From Mucor racemosus (taxonomy: Eukaryota; Mucoromycota; Mucoromycetes; Mucorales; Mucoraceae), in contig JAPEHQ010000008.1 of NCBI GenBank assembly GCA_027405735.1, positions 2,294,001 through 2,358,000 on the forward strand: a DNA stretch of 64,000 nt, in the 5' to 3' direction. A program made the position numbers and the translations under genes. Under the pieces are notes generated by a model that was not told where the DNA came from, searched no databases, and saw only the letters and a program-made list of their open reading frames with translations. Shown here piece after piece: positions 11,179 through 21,290 of this stretch (position 1 is the first letter of the stretch; each line of letters opens with the position of its first letter).

Positions 11179-12601
11179 CTATTTGAGAGGTTTTTGTGCA
11201 TAAATAGCATACCATTTAAGACATGCCTTACTTTGTTTAGCTTCTTCTCCACACTTGTCTATATGAGCTTCATATACCTTTACATCCTCAAATTGGGGAT
11301 TTGATTTTGCCATGACAGGCCTTATATTCATGTAAGCATGTTTATAATCACCCCTATTAATCCAGTGATTAGATTATATATTCATAAAATATAATATCTG
11401 TATATTTACCATAGTAATTCACCAACTTTACCACTATGATTTAAGGGGATATCAACTGTTTTAACAACAATGTTTTCAAATCCAGCCTTTAGTAAACGAT
11501 CTTCCAATTCAGTGGCAACACTTGGAGGTATATCCCGCGCCTTTGACATTTCAAATACTATTGTCATACAGGAAATTTAGATATTAAGTGAATTTTTGCA
11601 TCTTTGAAAAAGACTCACGTGTAGTTTGAAGGGAAAACATAGAAGGGCCGGCGGAGAGTATTCCCTGCAAATTAGGCTATATTACATGATATAAAACATG
11701 TTTAGGGTCTATTATAAAATATTTATATACAAAATTATATACCTCTGCCAATTCAATGTATCCACCTGGTTTCAATACACGGTATAATTCGTTAAGAGTC
11801 TAGATCAAATATGTAATTAGAACAAGACCTTCATTTTCAATCAAGAATTTACCAAAACCCAATCATTATCTGTTAGACCAAGGAAAAGTAATCGTTGATG
11901 AATATAATCAAATGTATTGTCAGGATAGGGAATATGCTTGGCAATGTTACCAATAACAAATTCAACATTGGCAGGCTTGATATCCTCGGGAAAAACGCAA
12001 GATGCATCAATACCATGAAATTTAGATCGGGGATATGTTTCACCCATCTCAAATGCCCAAGTAGCTGGTCCACAACCTGAATCTAAAACGGTTATACCTT
12101 CCTCTAACATTTTTGTTACAGGTGCATGATAATTGCTATATAATAAAATCATTTTAGAGAAACATATACATCATTGTATATTTATATTTGTTATAAATAT
12201 ACCATTGAAGCGCAGCACGCAGTATCCAATGTTGTTCATGAACTCTATCAGCCTCTGTGCAATGCCATAATATTAATTTTACTGTTTTACAATTGGAGCA
12301 ATTTCAGATATATACCATCATCATCATTTGGAAGTACATAAGCTACTTCTGCATCTGTATGATATCTTCTACCATCTTTATATTGGAATGTATACCCACT
12401 ATTGCTACTATTAGCTTGCTTTGATGAACTAGATGGGCTAGAGGCAATGCCCATGGATGATATGCTTTTTATATTTGATTGGTCAGTAGAAATAGATGAT
12501 TTTTTACTATAGCGATATGGCTTTTCAGATTTTATTGTTGATGGAGACCTTTTGATTTCTTTTTTATTAAACAAATTCTTTAGCGATGAAAATACACCCA
12601 T
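11179..12601 (-). CDS. SAM-dependent methyltransferase, paralogue 1
   Basis: Seven exons (12316-12601, 12203-12254, 11853-12135, 11743-11799, 11619-11664, 11410-11557, 11179-11353) give 348 aa. The class I Rossmann methyltransferase fold is indicated by motif I VLDSGCGPATWAFEMGE, the acidic loop HGIDAS, NIAKHIPYPDNTFDYIHQRL and the post-motif LYRVLKPGGYIELAE. The Ser-rich N-terminus (MGVFSSLKNLF) matches paralogue 3. Exon sizes match the two paralogues in this window except for the fifth, which is 46 instead of 58 nt (four codons shorter). Related fungal proteins of this group are often of unknown substrate. I cannot name a reaction beyond methyl transfer from SAM. Confidence 0.88.
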
Positions 12602-13439
12602 TTAATGCAAGTTTACAATGCGTATGTTTAAAAAAATAGAAAAAGGGAAAAAAGAATAATGTTTTTCAGTTACATTTTTCTACACAAAAGATAAAATAAA
12701 TTGTTGATAAGCCATTATAAGACTGTATGCAAAACCATTTTTTACTAAAACTGGTTTGGATTCCTACATTTGCCATGTTGGTAGCACAAATATGAACAAA
12801 GTGTAAACGAAGACGATGCTTTGTACGAAAATACCAGTTTTCAAGATTTTAATGAAACATTGTTATTACTTTTATAAACAATCATCTGTGATTAATTGTG
12901 GTAGTATGTCTTTATTTTAATGCAAGATCAATAAGGATTGTTTTCTCAAACTGGACATACATTCACAAATTACAAATCAACTAGAGCTGTTTTAAGCATG
13001 TGGTGTAACATGCGCACAAGCATATATTATTATAGAATATATTTATATAAAGGAGTTTTGTAAAACCATAAATATAAAGTTGGTATATATGGTATATGGG
13101 AAAATGTATAAGTGTACTCAAATCATATTGTAACATTTTATATCTTTCACTTTATCAAACATGTTCATTTTTACTTATACAACCATGCAGTTTTCCCTTA
13201 TTTCAGACATGCCGCCTTAAATAAATTTGGCTCAAACTTTAAATTATCTAACGCTGATCGATGATGATCGATGGGAATCATATGTAATACTTGTACCGAA
13301 ATTTGGTGCAACAAGGGATTCACTGGGAATTCTTCTAGATTTTAGCGAGGCTTTTGTTTCAATAGCTTATTTAACTTCCATTTTTTCTACCAACCGTTTG
13401 GTAGCTTTATATAAATAGTTATGATATTTTATTACAAGG
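12602..13439. other. Intergenic between tandem methyltransferases
   Basis: Promoter region of paralogue 1 (transcribed leftward) and 3' flank of paralogue 2. It has AT-rich runs and a short open frame at 13227-13418 without an ATG or recognisable domain. Confidence 0.5.
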
Positions 13440-14726
13440 TTATTGAAATGGCTTCTGAGCAACGCAAGTATACCAATCTAAATAGGTTTTCTTTTCCTTT
13501 GCTTCCTCTCCACAAGCATCAATATGAAGTTCATAAGATTTAGCGTCTTTCCAATCAGGATTTTGCATTGCCATGATTGGTCTGATATTCATATAAGCAT
13601 GTCTATAATCCTGCCTAAATTTAACATATCAGTAAGCTAGTATAACGTATTGCGTTAACTATCCAGTGCTTACCAAAACAATTCTCCTGCCTTATTTTCA
13701 TGGTTAACTGCCATAGGTGTCATAGTACATTGCTTTACAAAAAAGCCTGCGTTGGATGTACGATCGTCCAGATGCAAAGAAATATCAGGAGGAATTTGAC
13801 GAGATCTGAGCATATTGCAAACTAGGTTTATAATGGGTTACAAGTAAGTATTTAGCTTTATGTCTAAAAATATCTGTTTGTTGCTCCATACTTGTATCGT
13901 GCAATTGCTCGACAAAGGGACCAGCGTTACGCAATTTAACAAAGTTTGCCTATTACAACCCATGATAAATTGATGAAAGAATATGTTATTAGAGCATTGG
14001 GGTATTTTTGTGCTCATATTTGTATTACCTCGTGTAGCTCAATGTATCCCCCAGGCTTCAATACACGAAACATCTCTTTAAGGGTCTATATTATCAAGAT
14101 GTTAATACAAGGTACTTTGGTTAAGCCGTTGCTTCCTATTATACATACATTATTCCAACTATCGTGTGTCAATCCCATAATAAGAAGTCTCTGATAAATA
14201 TAATCAAAAGTATTATCTGGATATGGAATATGTTCAGAAATGTTTGCTACTTGAAATTCACAATTATCTGGCCTGTCGCCCTCAGGGAATTCATTTGGAG
14301 TGATATCTACGCCATAAAACTTGGAATTTGGAAACTCTTTGGCCATTTCGAAAGTCCAAGCAGCAGGACCACATCCAGAATCTAAAACAACAATGCCTTC
14401 CTCTAGTTTTTCTCTCAAAGGAGCTTTGAAGTTTCTATATGATAAACAATGCAATGTTTATTTTATGGTATATCGATAAATACTTAAAAATGCTACTGAT
14501 CTTACCCTTGCAAATTGTATTTAAGCACCATATGTTGCTTTTGAAGACGGCTAGCCTCTAATAAATGAGTAGATATGCATAAGAATTTTATAGCGTATCT
14601 GTAATCTTAATCGTTTGACTTACCATCTGCGTCCTCAGGCATTAAATAAGCAATTTTAGAATTAGCATGGTACTTTCTGCCATCTAAAACTTGAAGTTCG
14701 TTAGTAATGTTTTCCACTTGCAACAT
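13440..14726 (-). CDS. SAM-dependent methyltransferase, paralogue 2
   Basis: Seven exons (14624-14726, 14506-14557, 14149-14434, 14029-14085, 13892-13949, 13674-13821, 13440-13614) give 292 aa. Motif I reads VLDSGCGPAAWTFEMAKEF, followed by FYGVDITPNEF, NISEHIPYPDNTFDYIYQRL and MFRVLKPGGYIELHE. The gene has the same intron positions and phases as paralogues 1 and 3 but lacks their Ser-rich leader, starting MLQVENITNELQVLDGRKYH. It sits head-to-tail with paralogue 1, consistent with tandem duplication. Divergence in the substrate-side C-terminal third suggests different substrates. No substrate can be read from sequence. Confidence 0.87.
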
Positions 14727-14780
14727 GATTTATTTTGATTAATAAAAAGAAGAGATTAATCAATGACAAATTTTTAGACA

Positions 14781-14792
14781 GCTTTTATATAC
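14781..14792 (-). promoter_or_regulatory. TATA-like box of methyltransferase 2
   Basis: On the minus strand the sequence reads TATATAAAAGC, about 55-65 bp upstream of the ATG at 14726. Confidence 0.45.
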
Positions 14793-14939
14793 ACAGGATT
14801 TTAGTTTTTTTGGTACGACTTCAAAATAAATTTGACACACTTTATTATTTTTTTGGGAAACTTGAAGTAAAGTTTTGGTACAAAATACATTTTTATTTTG
14901 GATGAAATACGTAAGAAAGATAACATATAGTGGTAACAT

Positions 14940-16740
14940 TCACCTTAAGCCTAGTTCTTTGTTAATACACCTGTCCCAGAAGGTCTCAGCATGTTTGACG
15001 TCTAAAAATTCAAATGGTAATGTTGGTAATGAGGTGACTAATATGTTGAGTTCAGGATTAGGCTTGATTGAGTGATGTAATGCTGTAACAGATAATAGAG
15101 TGTCTAGTATCGACATGAAGTTTAATAAATCTTTTTGCACAGCAGGAATGGTAATGGTGGCCAGTTCAATAACGCTTCTGATGTTAGAGCAAGGACGAAT
15201 CATAACATAAAACTTTACTTTCAAACCTATAATAACGAGAAAAAAAAACAAATGTCTATATATTCACCACTTTCTTTCTTTTTTTCGAATCCCATCCTTA
15301 CCAATAGCTTGAAAAAATATAACTTCATCGAGATTTTGTCCTTCAATACCTCCCTTTGAAAATAATCACAGCCTATAGAAGTCCATGATACAATCCATAT
15401 TTGTCGAAGTATCATTTTTTACTTCTCCGTAGCATGAGGTGTAAGCATATTGATAATGCTCATATACGTCAACAACATAATTGGGTCGCTTGTTTGTATC
15501 TTCAATTTCAGTTACAGTTGTATTCAAACTGGTATAACATGATGATATCAGTAACAATTTTTGTCGTTGATCTTTTAGTTTGTCTACTTAGCAATAAGCT
15601 ATGCGATTAGTGAATTCAAGCGAAATAATGCTTGTATGAGAGGATTAATAAAGGAAGCGGTTACATAGCTTTCCTGTCGCTTTTCAATATCTAAATCTTT
15701 GATTGAAGGTAACCTAAAGTAAGAAGTACCAATAGTACTGTATTGTTTTTTTTTTTTTGAGAAATCGAGTAATATAATACTTCCGCTGATTCTGCCGCCA
15801 GGAAAACATTTTTTCAAAGCCAGCAGCATCTTCTACCAAATTGAGAAGCTTCATACGAGCAGCAGTGTTTCCAATTTTATTTCCTTGAAGGTTCTTATAG
15901 TAAAAATAATAAAAGAGCAAGAAGAAGGCAAGTGGGTGAAATGAACTACTATAAACCATTTGGCAATCTTGTGTCTAAATGGGGACCTACCTTTAAAATA
16001 TCTTTTATTGATTCTGCAAGACCGGTGTTCATGCTTTTTTCGAAGCGTAGTGTAGATTTCTCATTGATATAAGTCTTGTCTAGTGCATCTGCGCTAATGT
16101 ATTTATTTATTACCTCACCATAGTCATTTATTCGTTGTAGAAGTAAGATAGAAGACATGGCTCTATGTAACAAAAAAAAAGAAGGAGAATGAGTCAATTA
16201 GATTGTCGAATGTATATGCATATACACTTACAGAAATTCCTTGAAATGAGAGACTAATGACTTGTATTCGACCTTTTCTTGCAGACAGTGGGCCTTGTAT
16301 TTATCAAATAATTCCAGCATATTGTTGTTGCTAACAATCCATGTATCTGCGGAGCATGTAGTCGGTTTAGAGCTATGTGAAAATTGCATAAAATAGTGAG
16401 GAAGATGAACCAAAATATCATGTTGTGGCAATAATTTAATTACAAAGAGGTAATGTTTTCTTCTATATGAGTCTTGAGGTCAGGCTTGATACTATAGTGA
16501 TTAAGGCACGAAGGACATGCAAACTTTATTGTAGCGGTTGGGTGTTCTTTACGCAAAGATTCCGTATAATTTTTGGTGTTGGATCTGTTTTGTTGTTTGA
16601 AGGTCCTTGATGGCAGAATGTCATTATAGGTTTTGGCTAGGTATAAAACACGAGCCGATCCTTGGACGAGCTTCTGACCTCTTTTCAAAAAGTTCAGATT
16701 TAAATAATAACTTGTAAATGATATGACATTATTACTTTAG
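14940..16740 (-). pseudogene. Broken PD-(D/E)XK-like fungal family gene
   Basis: Read right to left, a chain of exon-like pieces encodes a zinc-finger-like segment (ACPSCLNHYSIKPDLKTHI), then LVHLPHYFMQFSHSS, then YGEVINKYISADALDKTYIN, then NTAARMKLLNLVEDAAGFEK, then RPNYVVDVYEHYQYAYTSCY followed by GEVK, and finally EGQNLDEVIFFQAIG. The RP(N/D)...GEVK pattern resembles the active-site signature of PD-(D/E)XK nucleases, here with N where D is expected. I recall similar proteins as numerous in Mucorales. Damage is clear: no in-frame ATG before a stop near 16730, a frame break around 16440, and an in-frame TGA at 15366-15368 followed by family-like sequence in the same frame. The final exon (14940-15233) is intact. 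Function is unknown. Confidence 0.6.
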
Positions 16741-16799
16741 ATAATTGTCAATTGACATTCATAAGTTTGCTTTACTTTAAATATTTGTCACTTGAAACG

Positions 16800-16945
16800 T
16801 AAAATAAAGCTCGCATTGAGATGATGAGTTTTGGTCGCTGCATAAAAAAGCTCGTGTGGGGTAAATGAGCTTTTTTGTAAGCTCGTCTAACTTCAACGAG
16901 CCTTGAGAAAAGCTCGGCTGCATAAAAAAAGCTCGGCTCGTTTAA
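16800..16945. repeat. Clustered GCTCG short repeats
   Basis: Within about 140 bp the pentamer GCTCG occurs six times and CGAGC once, usually preceded by A-runs. The phrase ctgcataaaaaaGCTCG occurs twice. The cluster lies between the broken family gene and repeat C copy 1. Confidence 0.7.
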
Positions 16946-17681
16946 GATCATTACTTATCCTATGGTATATCTAAGTTCTAAATAAAAAAGCGCTTCTTTT
17001 TTTAACTTTTCTTATATTTAACCACGTACAGTCTGAAAATTCAGTTTTTGTAGCGGACATTTTCGGGGCTCATTTCATCCTTACCAACGCTCATGATTTT
17101 GATAGAAAAACAGAAAAATCAAATTTTGATACCAGAATCAACGTTTAAATATACTACATTGTGAGAGAAAATTGTAGCCATAGTTAATACACATTTTATA
17201 AAAGCTTAATATTAAATGTTAAGTAATGAAGTTTTGTACTTTTGTCCCAAAAACGGTTTTTTGGTTAAAGGATTTTCATGTAATATTTTGCAATAAAAAT
17301 ATTTGTTATTTTTTATTGAGCAAATAGAGCGCTAAATTCTGTATATGTGTATATTTTTTATTTCTATAATTGGTAGTATAATTAACTCTAGATTTGCAAA
17401 ATCAGAAAAAAAAATCAAAAAATGTCAAAATTGATGATCTGGACAAAAATAATTTTCTAAATTAATATTCCGCTTATAAGCCTTGTAAGTCTTAAAAATA
17501 AGAGATTTTATAATACTTGAGAACTTTTTCAAGAATTTACGATGCTGTACCCACTTGATTCAAGCTTATTACTGTAAATCGTTATATAAGTTAATATTGT
17601 GTGGTAGTTCATGTGATGATAGTATAGTTTTGCTTCATAATTATTGCGTTAGAGGTAATTTACATTGAGTTTTAATCTTAC

Positions 17682-17806
17682 CTTTCCAATATTATTATAA
17701 AAATAAACATAAACATGACCATCACTGGAACCTACTGCCGCCTTTTTATCCTCTTTGTTCCAAGCTAATTTATTATTTAATGCATTATCAGAACCACCTT
17801 AGGTAC
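17682..17806 (-). pseudogene. Dynein intermediate chain fragment, copy 1 (3' half)
   Basis: On the minus strand this reads VGSSDGHVYVY and is preceded by ALNNKLAWNKEDKK. This matches the last WD40 blade of cytoplasmic dynein intermediate chain (in animals, a W-x-x-x-G-K-E-V-A-V-G-D-S-E-G-R-I-W-V-Y-D pattern). It ends at a donor-like AAAG|GTAAGATT. The other half of the exon, at 19150-19261, is separated from it by the Tc1/mariner insertion. Confidence 0.65.
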
Positions 17807-17808
17807 TA

Positions 17809-19149
17809 CAGTCGGGGTTACTAATGTCTCATCCAAAAAAAAATTAAGAAAATGAATATATAATGAACACCTATTTTCAAATTTGGTTTGCTCTTTATTA
17901 AAAGTCTCTGATAATTCTATACTTCGTCAAAAATAAGATATATATGTTTATTATTACTTGAAAATAAAAATAAAATAACAAAACTAATATTTTGTTGCTT
18001 CTCCCTTGCTATCTATAATTGCCTTGCATCTTCTGGGCATACTTTCAATTAACTTGGCAGCGAACTCGACATCAATGTTCTCCCAAGCGACGAGACGTTC
18101 CCATCGAAGGTTTTCGGTATTATTAATTAGATGTTTACGGCTACGTAATTTACGAGCGAGCTCTCTCCAAACATGTTCAATGGGGTTGAGATCAGGACTT
18201 TGTGATGGCCAGTTCTCCGTAACATTCATTGAATGTGATCTCTTCCACCATTTTGCATATGCACCTGTATGACAGGTAGCATTGTCCTCCTGAAACACGA
18301 AATCAGTACCTTCATTTTGATGTAAGTCTTGAACCCAGGGAATGTAATGTTGCGACAGTACATCAATATATGGTTCTTGATTCATATTTCCGTCAATAAA
18401 GACCAAAGGTCCAAAACCCCCAGCCCAAAAACAAGACCAAACCATCACACTACCACCACCAAATTTTACCGAACGTAATATATGGCAGCCCTCATAATTT
18501 TCGCCTTGTTTTCTTTGAACTAATGGTGTACCATCATTGCCACAAACACGAAATCTTGACTCAACAGACCAAATCATCACTTGTCTCCATTGCTCATTAG
18601 ACCAACTGATATGAAATTGTGCCCATTCCAGTCTATCTTTTTTATGTTCCTCTGTTAACTTGGGTTTATAGTACTTGAAGCCAACCTTCTTATCTATTTT
18701 TTTGCTGTCGAGCGAGAGATTTTTTTCCCCATCATTCTGAGTTGCCCCGTAATGGTCTCTAATGTTTGAAAGGGATCTCTCCTTATTGATCGCTCCAAAT
18801 GGCGTTGTGTATAATCATCAAAGGTAGATGACCATCCAGTACTTTTTTCTGTTAAAGTAGAACCAGTTTGATCTCCTCTGGTTATGATACTTTGGACTGT
18901 AGGACGCTTTATGTCAATCATAGTAGAAATGTCATATTGGCTAAATCCAAGCTGTTTTAAATAAAAAATTGCGCCAAGCTTCATTTTTTTTACATCTTGT
19001 TTGGTTCCCGTTGGGTCTTGCAATTTTTTGATGTTAATTTCAAAAGTTTTGGACATTGTTTTATTAATAAAGAAAGCGTTTGAAAGAAAAATATGACAAA
19101 AAAAAATAGAAAAAATAGGGAATGGATGAAACATTAGTAAACCCGACTG
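17809..19149 (-). mobile_element. Tc1/mariner-like DNA transposon
   Basis: A 1341-bp element with 26-bp terminal inverted repeats. The left end (17809-17834) starts CAGTCGGGGTTACTAATG. The right end (19124-19149) reads, reversed, CAGTCGGGTTTACTAATG. The ends differ at three positions and are flanked by TA on both sides. Size, TA flanks and a DDE-type transposase place it in the Tc1/mariner superfamily. The surrounding repeat C is uninterrupted in its two other copies, which act as empty sites. There is a 3-bp discrepancy at the junction. Confidence 0.92.
17984..19056 (-). pseudogene. Tc1/mariner transposase, inactivated
   Basis: The N-terminal part, from ATG 19056 (MSKTFEINIKKL), contains a helix-turn-helix region (LGFSQYDISTMIDIKRPTVQ). 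It stops at a TAG near 18708 because a homopolymer of seven A is one base short of the reading frame. The rest continues in another frame with KKVGFKYYKPKL, IWSVESRFRVCGNDG, GGGSVMVWSCFW, FQEDNATCHTG and SPDLNPIEHVWRELARK. In Tc1 enzymes the first catalytic Asp lies in the (W/F)-S-D-E-S motif. Here it is Val (GTT). The second Asp (EDNA) and the Glu of NPIEH remain. Both the frameshift and the lost Asp indicate an inactive enzyme. Confidence 0.9.
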
Positions 19150-19261
19150 TACTAACAAATGGTTCCTCGGTATTTGCATTCAAATCCCATAAATTAAATT
19201 GACTGGTTCCATCTACAGTAATATCAACGCATCATCAGCCCGCCTTATGATAAATGACAAT
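19150..19261 (-). pseudogene. Dynein intermediate chain fragment, copy 1 (5' half)
   Basis: On the minus strand an acceptor-like tctaattttag precedes coding-like sequence ending DGTSQFNLWDLNAN. This resembles the V-D-G-x-x-x-L-D-L-W-N-L-N segment of dynein intermediate chain WD40 repeats. It continues into the fragment at 17682-17806 once the transposon is removed. Confidence 0.6.
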
Positions 19262-19414
19262 CTAAAATTAGAAACATCCCATTGTCATTGTTATAAGCTA
19301 TGAAAAGCTTGATTTTTATTTTTTAATAATACAGCAATCCAATAAAAACCAAGATGATACTAATAATAGCATATGATGAGTATTTAACATCTAAATAAGA
19401 AGTTTGATTGTCGT

Positions 19415-21290
19415 ATATTTTGAGGTTTGATAAATAATACTTAAAAAAGAATACAATTAAAAGAGAATGAGTAATAAATCAGTTCTTCTTCTTCAATTTT
19501 ATAATAAAAACAAAATATTATTGTTTATTTAGATATAAAAGTATAGCCTTTTATATTGATGTGACATTGAGATCCTGAAGTGTAATTTAAGGCACTATTG
19601 AACCATTAAATCTGTTTAATCGTAACCTATGGATTGAAATGGATCAATCATAATTTAACCGTTCTTGCAGAGATTGAGAATTGCTTTGTTTCAATGCTGC
19701 ACTAATTGTACTTGGATATTGATTTGATAGCTATTTGATTGATTAACCGCTGGGATGAAATAATATCGTGTCATAATTGAGGTCCAAGCGTTCTTGGTAA
19801 TTACTGGATTAAACTTAGTACGCTAGGAGTTTCTCATATCCGATATCAAGACTTTGCACTTCAATACATGTAGTAGTCAATAGGTTGTAAGATGTATTGA
19901 TACTATAGAAGGTGATACATATGGTACTTGGTGGCATACAACATGGCATATGATGCATATTTTTGCCAATGGTCACTCTTCCAAAAAAAGCCGAACATCT
20001 CCGGAAGTGGCCATCTAATGATATTTCCAGGCTTTAAATTTTTAGAAAAAATTACCGGGCATCCCGGACGCGGCTGTTTAAGTATTCCAAGCTGTGGATT
20101 ACATCCATTTAGATCTCCATTTCATCTGGTGTCTAACTTGAATTACCGCTGGGATAAATCAGGAATCACTTTGATTTGACATGTCTGATTGATACAGCAA
20201 GTAATCTTATAACCGAGATGTGGATCCTAGCAAATTATAATTATTGACCTGTGATTTACCGAAAGAATGAGCATTTGGATATTGTGTGGATACATTAGAA
20301 TCATGCTTCTATGATTCAATAGTAGCATGATGATAGACGCATGGAATATGACCTTGCTTGACTTGCATGTTGAACATCATGGTTTGACAAATGTTCTAAA
20401 TTGGTAATTCGATTAAAAATTATGTATAAATAGAAGGACATCTTCCTTTCAAAGAAAAGTCATTTATTAAGTTCTACTTGATAATAAAAACCTAACGTTA
20501 TCTAGTCAAATTCCTATTGTTTTTTTATACTTTTTTTCCGTGAATATCTATACCTGTTCCACACAAGCAGCAACAAGATGCAGGTATCGAAATTTTATAC
20601 AATAATTAAGGTTCGACTGTATTGCTATTAATTATTCAAAGGCTTATTTTAAGTAAAGCATAAATACAACCTACAGCGTTATTAGTCTAATAACGGGTTT
20701 AACTTGAAAAGGATAATATAATACAACCGGATTCAAAAAAAGTCCATTAAATCACAAGTTTAAAGAATTTATATATAAACGCATTACGGCCGACCTGTGC
20801 TGCACAAGATGATTTTGTTGTGTCCAGGTGGGCTGCATACTATAGCCTGGTGAGTTGTTGCACCCACTGAATAATGGCTGAAAAGATAACAAGATGCACA
20901 TGGTCACAACAAAAGAAACTGCACACGAGCATAACAAAAAGCCTGTATATGTAGAACGTAGAACTATAGATATGTCCATGTGCATGACATTAATCCCATG
21001 TGTGCATAATAGTAGAGTTTCCCATAAGCATATTATTATTCCTATTTGTGCATAATAATAAAACCTAACCATGAGCATAATAAGCTGATCGTATGGGCAC
21101 AAATTGGTTTGTCTATGAGCATCGTGCCGTTTTCCACAAAATTCCATTGCATTTTTTTACTGTAATGGGTTATTAAATTACATTTGCTTTTATTAATATA
21201 GATTATAGACAATAATACAATTCAATGCGTTGTTGATATCGAGATGTAGAGCAATACATGCAAGAGCCAATACATTTATGATTATTATTA
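19415..21290 (-). repeat. Repeat B, copy 1
   Basis: Matches 43490-45175 in inverted orientation over its whole length. Examples are caggtatcgaaattt at 20581 against the reverse at about 44463, and tgtgctgcacaagatgat at 20796 against 44235. It contains the degenerate 24-bp array at 20880-21130. Part of it (20252-20425) is an LTR-like fragment beginning TGATTTACCG that also matches 4078-4230. The long open frame at 20752-21147 (-) simply follows the array. Confidence 0.75.
20880..21130. repeat. Degenerate tandem repeat, ~24-bp period
   Basis: On the minus strand a motif like TATGC(A/T)CA(T/A)GG recurs about every 23-26 bp, roughly ten times. Spacers are partly conserved (GGAATAATNATATGC, GGGATTAATGTCATGC). 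The same array is present, inverted, at 43925-44165. Confidence 0.6.

Larger units (their letters stand above)
16962..19397 (-). repeat. Repeat C, copy 1 (split by Tc1/mariner)
   Basis: The sequence at 16962-17806 and 19150-19397 together matches 21985-23060 and, inverted, about 46690-48110. The interruption is exactly the Tc1/mariner element. Shared landmarks are cattttcggggctcatttca at about 17064, the poly-A stretch near 17405 and ccataaattaaattgactgg at about 19187. On the minus strand it contains a decayed dynein intermediate chain exon, described separately. Confidence 0.8.

Noticed and set aside
13227..13418. 63-residue open frame upstream of methyltransferase 1
   Set aside because: No ATG at its start and no recognisable family; probably chance.
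20752..21147. 131-residue open frame (-) with a similar frame at 43979
   Set aside because: It tracks the 24-bp-period array in repeat B, and the second copy is shorter and diverged; not treated as a protein.
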